Positions 16,044 through 25,663 of a stretch of DNA of 64,000 nt are shown one piece after another (within the stretch, counting starts at the first letter, position 1; each line of letters opens with the position of its first letter). Where the stretch lies: positions 4,030,001-4,094,000 of the forward strand of contig OZ244981.1 of assembly GCA_965223085.1 (NCBI GenBank). The letters run 5' to 3'. The DNA comes from CBDCVO01 sp965223085. GTDB taxonomy: Bacteria; Pseudomonadota; Gammaproteobacteria; Ga0077536. Under the pieces are notes generated by a model, which worked only from the letters and a program-made list of their open reading frames with translations, did no database searches and was not told the DNA's origin. A program made the position numbers and the translations under genes.

Positions 16044-17297
16044 CTACCCCAAAAATCCGATCGGCGTCACAGCACCGCCGGGCAATACGGTCGCGAGCTG
16101 CGCACCACTCAGTCCCAACCAACGCGTAAGACATTCCGCCATGACGTCGCGATATTCGATCGTATGCATCAGGTCACGACCCTCTCGTAGTTGGTGTTCT
16201 TCCAAGCCCGGCCAGCCCTGCGAACCCAAATACAGTCCACCGCGCACACCCGATCCAACCGCGAACCAACAACCGGCGTTACCATGATCGGTACCGCCGC
16301 TGCCATTTTGCCCCAGCGTGCGGCCAAACTCTGTCATCACCAGCGTCGTGACGTCACTTGCGCGTGCGCCGAGATCCGCATGGAAAGCATCTAGCGATTC
16401 AGCAAGATCCGCTAGTAGACGCGACTGCCGCGCAGTGGGCGAGCCGCCGCCTTGCGCGCGGTGCGTATCCCAACCGCCCATGTCGAGCGTGGCCACTTCG
16501 AGCCCAACATCCGATTTGAGTAAGCGCGCAAGATCTGCAAGCCGGCTCCCAAGGGGCGTTTCTGGATAATTCACACCTTGTGTGACAGGAATATCGGCCA
16601 CCGCAAAGCTGCGCAAAAATTCGAGATCTGAAATCGCCAAGGCGCCTGCCATCTTAACCTTGCTTAAGACATCATCACCAGGATTTGCTTGATAATGCGG
16701 TCGCAGCACATCCAGCAACAAGGCTTCTTCTTGCGGATCCTTGCTCAGTCCCGTGCGATCGAGACTATCGATTGCGCTCGCCGGAAAGCCCCCTTGCAAA
16801 GCCAGCGGCGCATGTGGGCCAATCGCCAATCCGCCCAGCGCGCCCGGGGCGGTGACTTGCTCCAAATAGCGATTCAACCACCCTGAACCCGCGCCCCCGC
16901 CCGCTTGCTCCAATACATCTTGCGCATCAAAGTGCGATCGGGGTGCATCGACGTGGTGCACGGCTGGCAAGATCGCGACTTGGCCCTGCCAATAGCGCTG
17001 CGCTAAGGATCGCAGCGAGGGATGGAATCCGAAAAAGCCGTCGATGTCTAGCGCCGATTCGGCGCCATTGCCCGGTGCCGCAATTCCTATCCCAGGTCGT
17101 GCACGGTAATAGGCGTCCTCGCCATAAGGCACGATCGCATTCAAGCCATCGCATGCGCCACGCAAGAACAGCACGACAAGCGTGTGACTCGTATTCGCAG
17201 CACGCGCGTCACGTACTAGCAGGCTCGGGTTTACCCTCGTGGCGGCAGCAGTGACACCTAACGCACCGAGGTGTCGAAAAAAAGTACGTCGTTGCAT
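16044..17297 (-). CDS. DUF1501 exported protein (sulfatase-like fold), Tat-type start
   Basis: A 417-residue protein starting MQRRTFFRHLGALGVTAAA, a twin-arginine-like signal, followed by LVVLFLRGACDGLNAIVPYG, the DUF1501 hallmark. Further conserved points are HFDAQDVLEQ, DMGGWDTH, TEFGRT and GTDHGNAGCWFAVG, which may be metal-binding (alkaline phosphatase/sulfatase superfamily). It lies 17 bp downstream of the DUF1800 gene, and this pair commonly occurs together. Their joint function is not known; a role in an exported or surface assembly is inferred. Confidence 0.85.
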   Translation of the reverse strand: MQRRTFFRHLGALGVTAAATRVNPSLLVRDARAANTSHTLVVLFLRGACDGLNAIVPYGEDAYYRARPGIGIAAPGNGAESALDIDGFFGFHPSLRSLAQRYWQGQVAILPAVHHVDAPRSHFDAQDVLEQAGGGAGSGWLNRYLEQVTAPGALGGLAIGPHAPLALQGGFPASAIDSLDRTGLSKDPQEEALLLDVLRPHYQANPGDDVLSKVKMAGALAISDLEFLRSFAVADIPVTQGVNYPETPLGSRLADLARLLKSDVGLEVATLDMGGWDTHRAQGGGSPTARQSRLLADLAESLDAFHADLGARASDVTTLVMTEFGRTLGQNGSGGTDHGNAGCWFAVGSGVRGGLYLGSQGWPGLEEHQLREGRDLMHTIEYRDVMAECLTRWLGLSGAQLATVLPGGAVTPIGFLG

Positions 17298-17314
17298 GTT
17301 GATTCTCCGCCGGC

Positions 17315-20300
17315 TTAGTGCAGTTGATAGCGCGGTAAACTAAAGACCGTGCGCACGAGGCGCTTGATATAAACATCGCTGTCTGGCGCATTGATATCGA
17401 ACACACGCTGGTCGCTGTCGGTCAACACATTTTTTGCGGTTTCAAGTTCTTGTTGTGTAAAACTGCCATTTAACGCTCTCGATAAGACGTGTGCGGCAAC
17501 TCCTTCGGTCGTCGGTGTAACTGTCTCGTTAACAAGACCATCAACGTCTATATGCAATTTCTGTCCTTGAGGCCAACTTTCCAGTATCCCTCCAAGCAGA
17601 CGTAGACGCTGCAGCATTAGGTGACCCGACATCCATTCCTCAGCGGATTCCGAATATCCCGTCGGTACAGGATGGAGAAACAGTGCTTGTCCTAACTGCA
17701 GGAGTTCACCAGGCAAATCTTCGCCATCTCTTAGAGCGATAGTGTTTCGGACTAGTCCCGCTAAATACTCAATGGGGGTTTTAAGAAGCTCGCCATGATT
17801 TTTTCCCGATTTGAATTCTTTAGAGTTCAAGATTAAATATAAAACCCTTGCTATTTGATCCGGTGCGTACGTCTCCTCTAAGAAGGTATGACGACACTGA
17901 TTTAGTAGGACGTTGGGGATTTCCATCCCAACAAAATGTTGGATTAGTTTCGTGCATATTCGTTTCGCAGTTGCCGGATGTCGAGCTAAATAATCGAGAA
18001 CAAGTTCACCTTCACTCACTCCATTAGGAACAATATTTAGGCCGAGGGCTAACTTCGTTCCTGTATCATGCCGCATCGCGTCGAAATGAAATGTGTCATT
18101 TTCGATCGTCCACCCAGTAAATACTCTCGACAGCTCTTCGATGTCATGCTGATTATAGTTACCAACACCGAGCGTATGGAGTTCTAGTAATTCCCGTGCA
18201 TAATTTTCGTTTGGCCCCCATTTGTGGCTGGCGAACCCATCTAGATATCTGAGCATCGCTGGACTTTTTGCGCTAGCCAACAGTAGCGCTTTGAAATTTC
18301 CTAAAGCCAATAAACGAAACGTTTCGTACTCCGCATGCTCCCACTGCACCTGACCATGTTGACGATAATCCGTATTGAAATGATTATCCCAGAATAGCGT
18401 CAAGCGCTCCCTCAACTGCGCTCGTGAGCGGATCACACGATTCAATATAAGAAAACGTAAATCACGGATGTTTTCAATAGTATGCCCACTTAACTCAGCC
18501 TCCAGAGGCGCGTCATCCAAATCGCCAGGCGAAAGTTGTTGCTCAAGGAAACCACCAAATCCCAACTGCCGAACTTCCTTCTCCAGCTCAGGGGTCATTC
18601 CGAATGTGATCCGTGCCGCAAGCTGTCTCCACGCCGACGATTGTGAATCTACGATTAACTCATGTCGGTGGATTTGACGATTGCCAGAAAGATCACGGCT
18701 TTCAAACTCTAGTGTTATGTTTGTCAACCCAGTTAACGCGTCTTCTGGGAGTGCCCACACCCACCGACCTGTATCCGGATCAATTTCCAATGAATGCCAG
18801 CCAACGACTAAGTTACCCTCAGCCAGTAGACGTCCATTAAGCTCGCGTGGTATCTGTATGTCATCCCGCACCGATCCTCGTACAACTAAACCCCGATCAT
18901 GAACAGTCGCATACTCCCGAGGTGACCAAACGATAATTCGCGGTGGCTCTGTGTCGGTTACTACGTTCGTTCGATAAGTAACATGGGACGCATTCAAATT
19001 TTTGTCCAACGCGCGAATCGTCACGTCAATTTGTTGACCAATATTGAGCCAATCGGGACGTACTAGTAGATCGTAGCGCAGACGATGGCTGTCGTATGTA
19101 GCGGTTCGCGAGATTGAGAACCCGGCAACCGAACGCAATTCTACTTCCACATGGTCTAATTCCGGATCGCTCGCGTAACCAAAAACCCAAAACCCTTCGT
19201 CGCTAATACGTGTTCTTTTTGCTTGTGTTGCCAAACTCAGCTCCGGGGGGGTTCTGTCGAAAGGTGTCCATTCCTCGTTATCGAGTTTGAACTGGAAAGG
19301 CCCGGATCCGGCGACTGGTGCGGAATGGTAGTTGTTGCCATCTCCAAAGGGATTCATGGCGCGGAGTATAAAGCTGTTGCCGGGCGATAGACTCGGTAAA
19401 TCAAAACGCGCAATACCTTCACCGTCAGTGATTATTTCCGCGCGCCACGTCATATGGCCGCCAGGGGTTTTCTCGAGTGCCTGTACCTTTACGCCTGAAA
19501 TGGGATCATATCCATCGCCTTTCAACAAAGTGACTGGATAGGCTCCGGCCCGAAAAACTTGTGTGCCGGCTTGAGTGACTTGACGTTCTAGCCACTGTTC
19601 GTAACCTAATACACTTACGATGTAAGTACGACCTGTTCCCAGCCCGTCCAAATCCAACACCGCGCGCCCAGTATTATCTGTTTGTCGTTCCGTAACCCAC
19701 TGACGGGTACCGTCGGCAAGCACCTCGAAAACACGCACCTTGCGGTCTGCCAACAAAGAACCGTCACCCCAATCACGAACAGAGACGGAGAGCGGCTTAT
19801 TCCCGACGTCGAATGTGAATTTTCCTTCGCGCGTAATGGATTGACTAAACTTCCATGTTCCATCAATGGAACTCGCGGCACGCAATACATAACGTTTGGT
19901 TCCGAGTTCTTTTGGGTCCAAACGCAGCAATCCCGTTCCATCAGTCCGCGCCCATTGAACCCAACTAAAACCCTGCCCAGTGTCTTCTAGTAAGGCTACA
20001 TCTGTATTCGTGAACGGCATCATCGACGCGCCACTTCTTACAGTTACAACCACACGTCCGGCGACTATTCCATGCCAACCTGACCTATCTATTAGTCGGT
20101 CGATTTTCTGTAAGTACAACTTAGTCCGAGCCAAATATCTCCGACCTTCATCGATATCATCGAGGTCAATAGTAATACGTCCGTCGGAATCAGTTTGCCG
20201 ACGGATAATGTATTTTAATTCTTGATTCGGTAGTATTTCGAAAAACGTAACATCGAGATTGGGTGCCGGATTTTTGCTTTCCCAGTCGGTCACACGTACC

Positions 20301-22015
20301 ACGACAGCAGGATTGCCCACTGAAAACTCTGTCGACCCTGCGCTCGTGATTCGGTCGCTAAACTTATACGTTCCATCGATTGGGCTCGCCGCACGTAACA
20401 CGTAGGTATCTTGTCCGAGCCCCATCGGATCGAGCAATAGTAAACCCTGCCCGTCGGTTACAAACTTCCGGCCATCCTCTAAATTCCCCGCCGTGTCGCG
20501 TTTGAATAAATACACCTCTTTGTACCGCAGAAGCGCACCGTTACCGCCATGTGTCACCCGTACAGTAAGTTGACCTGCCTTGATCGTTAAAAGCCCAGGT
20601 GCCGTAATTTCTCTTTCAATACGTTGATCGTACGGTTGTAAATCCGCCACATAGCGTTGGCCCTCGGTAATGCCGTCGAGATCGATCGTGATCCGACCCG
20701 TTTCGTCCGTTTCCCGCTTTGCGTGCCAGGCTCGCGCACCATTCACACCGACCTTCCAGAAAGTCACATTTTTTCTAGGTAAAGCCGTACCAGTTGCCCA
20801 ATCTTGTAGTACCAGCGTGACGGGGGGATTCCCGACGGCAAAGTCGTATTGCCCGGCCCACTTGAATACCCGACTGAATTTTAGACTACCGTCGACGCTA
20901 CTCGTTGCGCGGAGCATGTAAGTATCTAGACCGAGATCCGGCGGGTCTAGCTTCACCTGTCCCTGATTATCAGTATTTACCTGGATAAGACCTCTACTAC
21001 TCCCGTCAGTTTGTATTTTCAACAATACAACGGGTGAGTTGCGTAAAGCTTGGGAGTCGGCGCCATCAGTAACATTAAACACTACTTTTCCTGCAGAAAT
21101 TCCGTGCCAACCTGAAGTATCGACGATTTTTTCTATCCATTGTAGATATGGTTTCGACCGCAATACGTAGCGACGACCCATGTCTACGCCATCGAGATCT
21201 ATTTTTACGCGTCCTTCGGCATCCGTAATTCTCTTAGTCACCCATGATCTCGAGCCGTTACTATTCAATTCCAACACGGATATTTCTTGGTTTGGTAGCG
21301 GATTTGACGTTTGCCAGTCTGTCAGGCGTACATGGACCGGCTTGTTTCCAACTGTAAATGTTATGCGCCCAGGCGTAGAAAACGACGCGCTATATTTTAA
21401 GCCACCGTCAATAGGGCTCTCGGCACGTAACACATAGCTATTCATGCCGAGGTATTTAGGATCAACGCGGATCGTCCCCGAACTGTTCGAAGTTAGAGAT
21501 TTTTCCCATATTCTCCCTCCTCGTTCGTCGACTTTCATCAACAACACGTCGTAACCTTTTAGAAGGGAGCCGCTTGCTCCGTTTATAAGGGTCGCTTCCA
21601 CAACACCAACGCGCAGAACGGTATTTTGAGTCGTACTAACCGGTTGTGTAACCGGCATCCCGTGTGGAGACGCCGTTGCTTCGTATGACGAACCGCCAGG
21701 CGGAATTTGTAGCGAAAAAAGCGCGGTGCCCGTCGAGTCAGTATCCTTCGCCGCCGCCCATGTACGAGCCCCATCTCCGTCCACGCGATATATTCGCACA
21801 CGTTCGCCTGCGATGCGGTTACCATTAAGGTGATCAACGACCACGATTTTCGCGGAAAAGTCTTGCGCTCCGAGCACGATCGGGCTGATCGCGACGACAA
21901 ATAGCGAGCAAACCGTCAAAAATAGTTTGATTAGATTGAATGCCGTCCAGGTCCGACACCTATTACAAGCGAGTCGCCAGCTGCTCGCCACTCTGAAAGT
22001 GGACATTGCCAACAT
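17315..22015 (-). CDS. giant exported DUF1800 protein with five tandem repeats
   Basis: A 1,566-residue protein. An N-terminal hydrophobic segment (~27-50, ending VVAISPIVLGA) is a signal peptide or anchor. Residues ~53-910 are five tandem units of about 172 residues. Each has an A half (VGNxP, then a D-W pair, TDxxGRxxIDLDG, RYV) and a B half (LDPxxLG, YVLRA, SPIDGxxKFS), probably beta-sandwich folds. Ig-like domains (TPPELSLATQ, TEPPRIIVWSP) follow to ~1110, then the DUF1800 domain (LAARITFGMTPE, FWDNHFNT, NENYARELLELHTLGVGNY, FTGWTI, RICTKLIQHFVG). DUF1800 proteins are usually ~450-600 residues, so the repeat arm is an extension. Its partner DUF1501 follows. Function unknown. Confidence 0.85.
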   Translation of the reverse strand: MLAMSTFRVASSWRLACNRCRTWTAFNLIKLFLTVCSLFVVAISPIVLGAQDFSAKIVVVDHLNGNRIAGERVRIYRVDGDGARTWAAAKDTDSTGTALFSLQIPPGGSSYEATASPHGMPVTQPVSTTQNTVLRVGVVEATLINGASGSLLKGYDVLLMKVDERGGRIWEKSLTSNSSGTIRVDPKYLGMNSYVLRAESPIDGGLKYSASFSTPGRITFTVGNKPVHVRLTDWQTSNPLPNQEISVLELNSNGSRSWVTKRITDAEGRVKIDLDGVDMGRRYVLRSKPYLQWIEKIVDTSGWHGISAGKVVFNVTDGADSQALRNSPVVLLKIQTDGSSRGLIQVNTDNQGQVKLDPPDLGLDTYMLRATSSVDGSLKFSRVFKWAGQYDFAVGNPPVTLVLQDWATGTALPRKNVTFWKVGVNGARAWHAKRETDETGRITIDLDGITEGQRYVADLQPYDQRIEREITAPGLLTIKAGQLTVRVTHGGNGALLRYKEVYLFKRDTAGNLEDGRKFVTDGQGLLLLDPMGLGQDTYVLRAASPIDGTYKFSDRITSAGSTEFSVGNPAVVVRVTDWESKNPAPNLDVTFFEILPNQELKYIIRRQTDSDGRITIDLDDIDEGRRYLARTKLYLQKIDRLIDRSGWHGIVAGRVVVTVRSGASMMPFTNTDVALLEDTGQGFSWVQWARTDGTGLLRLDPKELGTKRYVLRAASSIDGTWKFSQSITREGKFTFDVGNKPLSVSVRDWGDGSLLADRKVRVFEVLADGTRQWVTERQTDNTGRAVLDLDGLGTGRTYIVSVLGYEQWLERQVTQAGTQVFRAGAYPVTLLKGDGYDPISGVKVQALEKTPGGHMTWRAEIITDGEGIARFDLPSLSPGNSFILRAMNPFGDGNNYHSAPVAGSGPFQFKLDNEEWTPFDRTPPELSLATQAKRTRISDEGFWVFGYASDPELDHVEVELRSVAGFSISRTATYDSHRLRYDLLVRPDWLNIGQQIDVTIRALDKNLNASHVTYRTNVVTDTEPPRIIVWSPREYATVHDRGLVVRGSVRDDIQIPRELNGRLLAEGNLVVGWHSLEIDPDTGRWVWALPEDALTGLTNITLEFESRDLSGNRQIHRHELIVDSQSSAWRQLAARITFGMTPELEKEVRQLGFGGFLEQQLSPGDLDDAPLEAELSGHTIENIRDLRFLILNRVIRSRAQLRERLTLFWDNHFNTDYRQHGQVQWEHAEYETFRLLALGNFKALLLASAKSPAMLRYLDGFASHKWGPNENYARELLELHTLGVGNYNQHDIEELSRVFTGWTIENDTFHFDAMRHDTGTKLALGLNIVPNGVSEGELVLDYLARHPATAKRICTKLIQHFVGMEIPNVLLNQCRHTFLEETYAPDQIARVLYLILNSKEFKSGKNHGELLKTPIEYLAGLVRNTIALRDGEDLPGELLQLGQALFLHPVPTGYSESAEEWMSGHLMLQRLRLLGGILESWPQGQKLHIDVDGLVNETVTPTTEGVAAHVLSRALNGSFTQQELETAKNVLTDSDQRVFDINAPDSDVYIKRLVRTVFSLPRYQLH

Positions 22016-22104
22016 GTTTCCCCACGCTACTGAAAAATATCAATGACGAGGAAAAAAATAGTTAATAATTACCGATCCCACAGGACGTAGATCACAAAAA
22101 AGAA

Positions 22105-22145
22105 ATTTGACACTTGCTTTCGTAAGCATCGTTGTATTTGACACT
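22105..22145. promoter_or_regulatory. paired direct repeats upstream of the DUF1800-DUF1501 operon
   Basis: ATTTGACACT occurs at 22105-22114 and again at 22136-22145, 31 bp apart, which is about three helical turns. Between them is a short palindrome TGCTT-N4-AAGCA. They lie ~90 bp before the DUF1800 start, in the only intergenic space of that operon. A regulator site is plausible but no family is recognised. Confidence 0.3.
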
Positions 22146-22217
22146 CCCGAACTGATAAATGCATCGCAAAATAAAACCGCGGCCAGCGCGATTTTATACT
22201 ACCTAATCCGAGGAGCG

Positions 22218-24620
22218 TTAAGAGCTATCGTTATCAAGACTCGCGAGCGCCATTTTCGCCTTATCTAAACCTCTAAAATCTACATTCGATTCGATCGCCT
22301 GTTTTAAATTATCCCGCGCGAGCACTTCATTCCCACTTGCGAGATACGCCATACCAAGATGATATTTTAAAATGGCCGCATCAGGAGCTGCGGCGACCGC
22401 CTTTTCAATTAACTCAATGGCTTTTTGATGTTCGCCAAACTTATGTTCGATCCACCCGATCGTATCGAGATAGGCGGGTTGCTTAGCGCCATCTAGCTTT
22501 TTCGCTAATTCACGCGCGCGGTTTTTGCTCGTTTGATCGTCTTTGTATTCGATCAACAACATCGCCAAATTGTTCGCCGCCAGCTGAGAATCCGGTGCTT
22601 CTTGCAATGCCTTCTCATATTGAGTGATTGCCGAGTCTAATTTGCCGTTTTTCTCCAAATACGATGCCAGCCCAGTCAGTAACAACGCAGAGCCGTTAGT
22701 AGCGTCGATACCGCGCTCCATTGTTTGAATAGCGGCGTCCGGATCGCCAAGACCAATTTCCGCGCTCGCGAGGTTGCGGTAAGGGATCGCCCATTTTGGA
22801 TTCGTATCGATCGCCGATTCGAACGACGCTTTCGCGTCATCAAATCGTTTTGACGTTAGCTGCAACTCCCCCAAAAGATTATGTGCGACAAAATGTTTCG
22901 GATTTTGTTCTATCGCCTCTTTCAATCTCTTTTCTGCGATATCTCTTTGAGATAACGCGAGATGACTTTTTATTAGCTGCGAAAGCGGTTGCACAGCATT
23001 GGGCGCGACTGCTAACGCAGATTCAAATTGCTCGATACTTTTATCGAATTCCTTATTCGCTTGGTAGGCAATGCCATCGAGATAGAAACCGGTGGGATCC
23101 TTCGGAAACGCCTGCTTGATGCGTTCGGTGATAGCGTGCCCCTTCGCCCATTCTTTGTTAAAGACATGAATTTTATACAAACCCTCAAAGGCACCTCGAT
23201 TTTTCGGATCAATTTTGATCACTTCTTCCAACTGTGAAATTGCTGCCGAAAAATCTTTTTGGCTGGTGTAGAGGTTGGCGAGATCGGCGCGAATCCCAAG
23301 ATTAGTTGGATTTGCATCGCTCGCCTTACGCAAAGTGTCGAGTGCTAGCTGCGGTTCTTTGTTCGCGAGGTGCGCCTTTGCCAACAGCCGCGCGATATCC
23401 GCGGAGTTTGGATTGTCCTTGAGGGCTGCACGAAAATCAGTAATGGCACCAGCCGGATCGCTGTTGTCCAAGGCCAACGTGCCGCGCAAAACCAAGGCAT
23501 CTTTGTCACGTGGATTTTCAGCGAGCACCTCGCCAATCAGATTTCGCGCTCTTTCTTTCTCGCCGAAGCGTGCGTCTACGTACGCGAGTCGCGTTTTTGC
23601 ACTCAGAGCCCCTGGTGTGATCGCCTCCTTTTCCCGGGAAATGATGTCCTTATATGTGGCCCGCGCACCGTCGGCATCCTTCGCTGCTTCGTATAGTTTG
23701 CCGAGTGCAAATCGCAGTTTGTTTTCATCTGGCTGCGCTTCGATCATTTGCTTCAATGTCGCAGTGGCATCGGCTGTGCTGCGTTGGCGCGCCAGAAATT
23801 CGGCATAAGCAAGTTGCGCATTCACTTTCCCTTCGTCATCCGCGTGCTCGATACCAGCCTTGAGAATACGTTCCGCGTCATCTTTGTTATTTTGCGATAC
23901 ATAAAAATTCGCCAACCTAACGCGATGCCCAAGGTTGCTGGGATCCGCAGCGATCATGTCTTCCAGTGTTTTTGCCGCGTCATCGTTGCGCCCAACTTGA
24001 GCGTAAACACGCGCTAAAACTGTCTTCAAGGCGGTACTATCGGGATCAACCGTAAGCGCCTCTTTAAGCGTTTCAATGCTCTTGTCGGGTTGTTGCTTAG
24101 TTAGGTAGAGCGACGCAAGCAAAGCCGCAGCGTTCGTGTGACCCGGTTTCGCCGCGAGTGCCTGCTCGGCATCTAACAAAGCGCCGTCTACGTCTTTGTT
24201 CAATGACTTAATCGTCGCCCGGATCGTTAAGCCGTCGGGATCGGTGGGATCCATTTCGAGCAAACGTCCGGCGAGCTTTTGTGCTTCCTCTTGGTTGCGC
24301 CCCAACACATAGATCTGACCCATTTTCGCCAGCGCTTCTTTATGCATGGGATCAAGTTCCAACACCGCCAAGTAATGACCGGCCGCGCCCCGCCAGTTCT
24401 GCATCTTTTCCATTGTCTGCGCAAGTGCAAAACGTGCGGGCACATCTTTTGGATCGATTTGCAGCACGTTTTTGAATTCAAGACGTGCCTTTTCGTAGTT
24501 GCCCTCGGCAAACAAGGCTTGGCCTTTCTCCATATAGGCCGCCTTACGGTCCTCTGCACCACCACAAGCAGTGAGCAGGGCGATCGTCAAAATCAACGTG
24601 ATTAACCAAGTCTTCTTCAT
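22218..24620 (-). CDS. prsT: PEP-CTERM system TPR-repeat lipoprotein PrsT
   Basis: An 800-residue lipoprotein. The signal MKKTWLITLILTIALLTACG has a lipobox with the acylated Cys at 19. The remainder is ~20 TPR repeats (for example GNYEKARLEFKNVLQIDPKD near the start, FGEHQKAIELIEKAVAAAPD near the end). Size, lipobox and position beside exosortase A match the TPR lipoprotein that accompanies XrtA loci. It is thought to act in the envelope in polysaccharide or PEP-CTERM protein export, though its exact role is not proven. It lies 93 bp after fcl. Confidence 0.88.
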   Translation of the reverse strand: MKKTWLITLILTIALLTACGGAEDRKAAYMEKGQALFAEGNYEKARLEFKNVLQIDPKDVPARFALAQTMEKMQNWRGAAGHYLAVLELDPMHKEALAKMGQIYVLGRNQEEAQKLAGRLLEMDPTDPDGLTIRATIKSLNKDVDGALLDAEQALAAKPGHTNAAALLASLYLTKQQPDKSIETLKEALTVDPDSTALKTVLARVYAQVGRNDDAAKTLEDMIAADPSNLGHRVRLANFYVSQNNKDDAERILKAGIEHADDEGKVNAQLAYAEFLARQRSTADATATLKQMIEAQPDENKLRFALGKLYEAAKDADGARATYKDIISREKEAITPGALSAKTRLAYVDARFGEKERARNLIGEVLAENPRDKDALVLRGTLALDNSDPAGAITDFRAALKDNPNSADIARLLAKAHLANKEPQLALDTLRKASDANPTNLGIRADLANLYTSQKDFSAAISQLEEVIKIDPKNRGAFEGLYKIHVFNKEWAKGHAITERIKQAFPKDPTGFYLDGIAYQANKEFDKSIEQFESALAVAPNAVQPLSQLIKSHLALSQRDIAEKRLKEAIEQNPKHFVAHNLLGELQLTSKRFDDAKASFESAIDTNPKWAIPYRNLASAEIGLGDPDAAIQTMERGIDATNGSALLLTGLASYLEKNGKLDSAITQYEKALQEAPDSQLAANNLAMLLIEYKDDQTSKNRARELAKKLDGAKQPAYLDTIGWIEHKFGEHQKAIELIEKAVAAAPDAAILKYHLGMAYLASGNEVLARDNLKQAIESNVDFRGLDKAKMALASLDNDSS

Positions 24621-24713
24621 AGGTAACTCAACCCTTAGCTCGAAAATTCATTCGAGAATTTTACACGTTCTCCGCAATGTATGCGGCCCGTAAGGTTTAC
24701 TCAGCATGAACGT

Positions 24714-25643
24714 CTAGTTTAACTGCCCGCGATACCATTCGTAGGTGTCTCGCACCCCTGCGCGTAAGTCGATCTGAGCGCGCCAACCAAGCGCTTGGAT
24801 GCGGGAGACATCGACGAGTTTCCGCGGAGTTCCGTCCGGCTTGCTACTGTCGAAGCGAATTTCGCCCTTGAAATCGACGACTTCACGTACAAGTTTTGCC
24901 AATTCCAAAATCGAAAGATCCTCGCCGACACCGATATTGATAATTTCGGCGTCATCGTAATGCTTTAGTAGATACAGGCAGGCGTCGGCGCAATCATCTA
25001 CATGTAGAAATTCCCGCAAAGGTTTGCCCGAGCCCCACACAGTCACGGAGTCTTCGTGGCCTATTTTTGCTGCGTGGAATTTTCTCAATAATGCCGGTAA
25101 CACATGCGATGATTCGAGATCAAAATTGTCGCGCGGCCCATATAAATTGGTCGGCATCGCAGCAATAAAATTGCATGCGTATTGCTTGCGATAAGCTTGG
25201 CAAAGTTTGATACCCGCGATTTTCGCCACCGCATACCACTCGTTCGTGGGTTCTAGTGGCCCAGTTAACAGATATTCTTCCTTTAAGGGCTGCGGGGCGT
25301 GTTTCGGATAGATGCAAGTACTACCCAAAAATAGAAGCTTATCAACGTCGTTCAAATAAGCCGCGTTTATCGTATTCGCTTCGATCAGGAGATTATTGTA
25401 TAGAAACTCGGCGGGATATGAGTCATTTGCTTGAATGCCGCCTACTTTCGCGGCGGCCACAAACACATAGCGTGGGCGGTTGGCGGAAAACCAGGATTCA
25501 ACCGCCACCCTATCCATTAAATCAAGTTCCCGACGACCAGGCGCGAGCACACGCGTGAATCCCCCGCGCGTTAGCGCACGCACGATCGCGGAACCCACCA
25601 TGCCTCCCCCGCCGGCGACAAAAACAGGTGCCTCTTTATTCAT
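24714..25643 (-). CDS. fcl: GDP-L-fucose synthase
   Basis: A 309-residue SDR epimerase/reductase that turns GDP-4-keto-6-deoxy-D-mannose into GDP-L-fucose with NADPH. The Rossmann motif VAGGGGMVGSAIVRAL is at residues ~9-24. The catalytic serine is in LGSTCIYPK, and the Tyr/Lys pair in NEWYAVAKIAG. PLREFLHVDD is also typical. It follows gmd by 20 bp, completing the mannose-to-fucose route started by ManC at the far end of the locus. Confidence 0.93.
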   Translation of the reverse strand: MNKEAPVFVAGGGGMVGSAIVRALTRGGFTRVLAPGRRELDLMDRVAVESWFSANRPRYVFVAAAKVGGIQANDSYPAEFLYNNLLIEANTINAAYLNDVDKLLFLGSTCIYPKHAPQPLKEEYLLTGPLEPTNEWYAVAKIAGIKLCQAYRKQYACNFIAAMPTNLYGPRDNFDLESSHVLPALLRKFHAAKIGHEDSVTVWGSGKPLREFLHVDDCADACLYLLKHYDDAEIINIGVGEDLSILELAKLVREVVDFKGEIRFDSSKPDGTPRKLVDVSRIQALGWRAQIDLRAGVRDTYEWYRGQLN

Positions 25644-25663
25644 GCGATCTTATAGGACGAACA

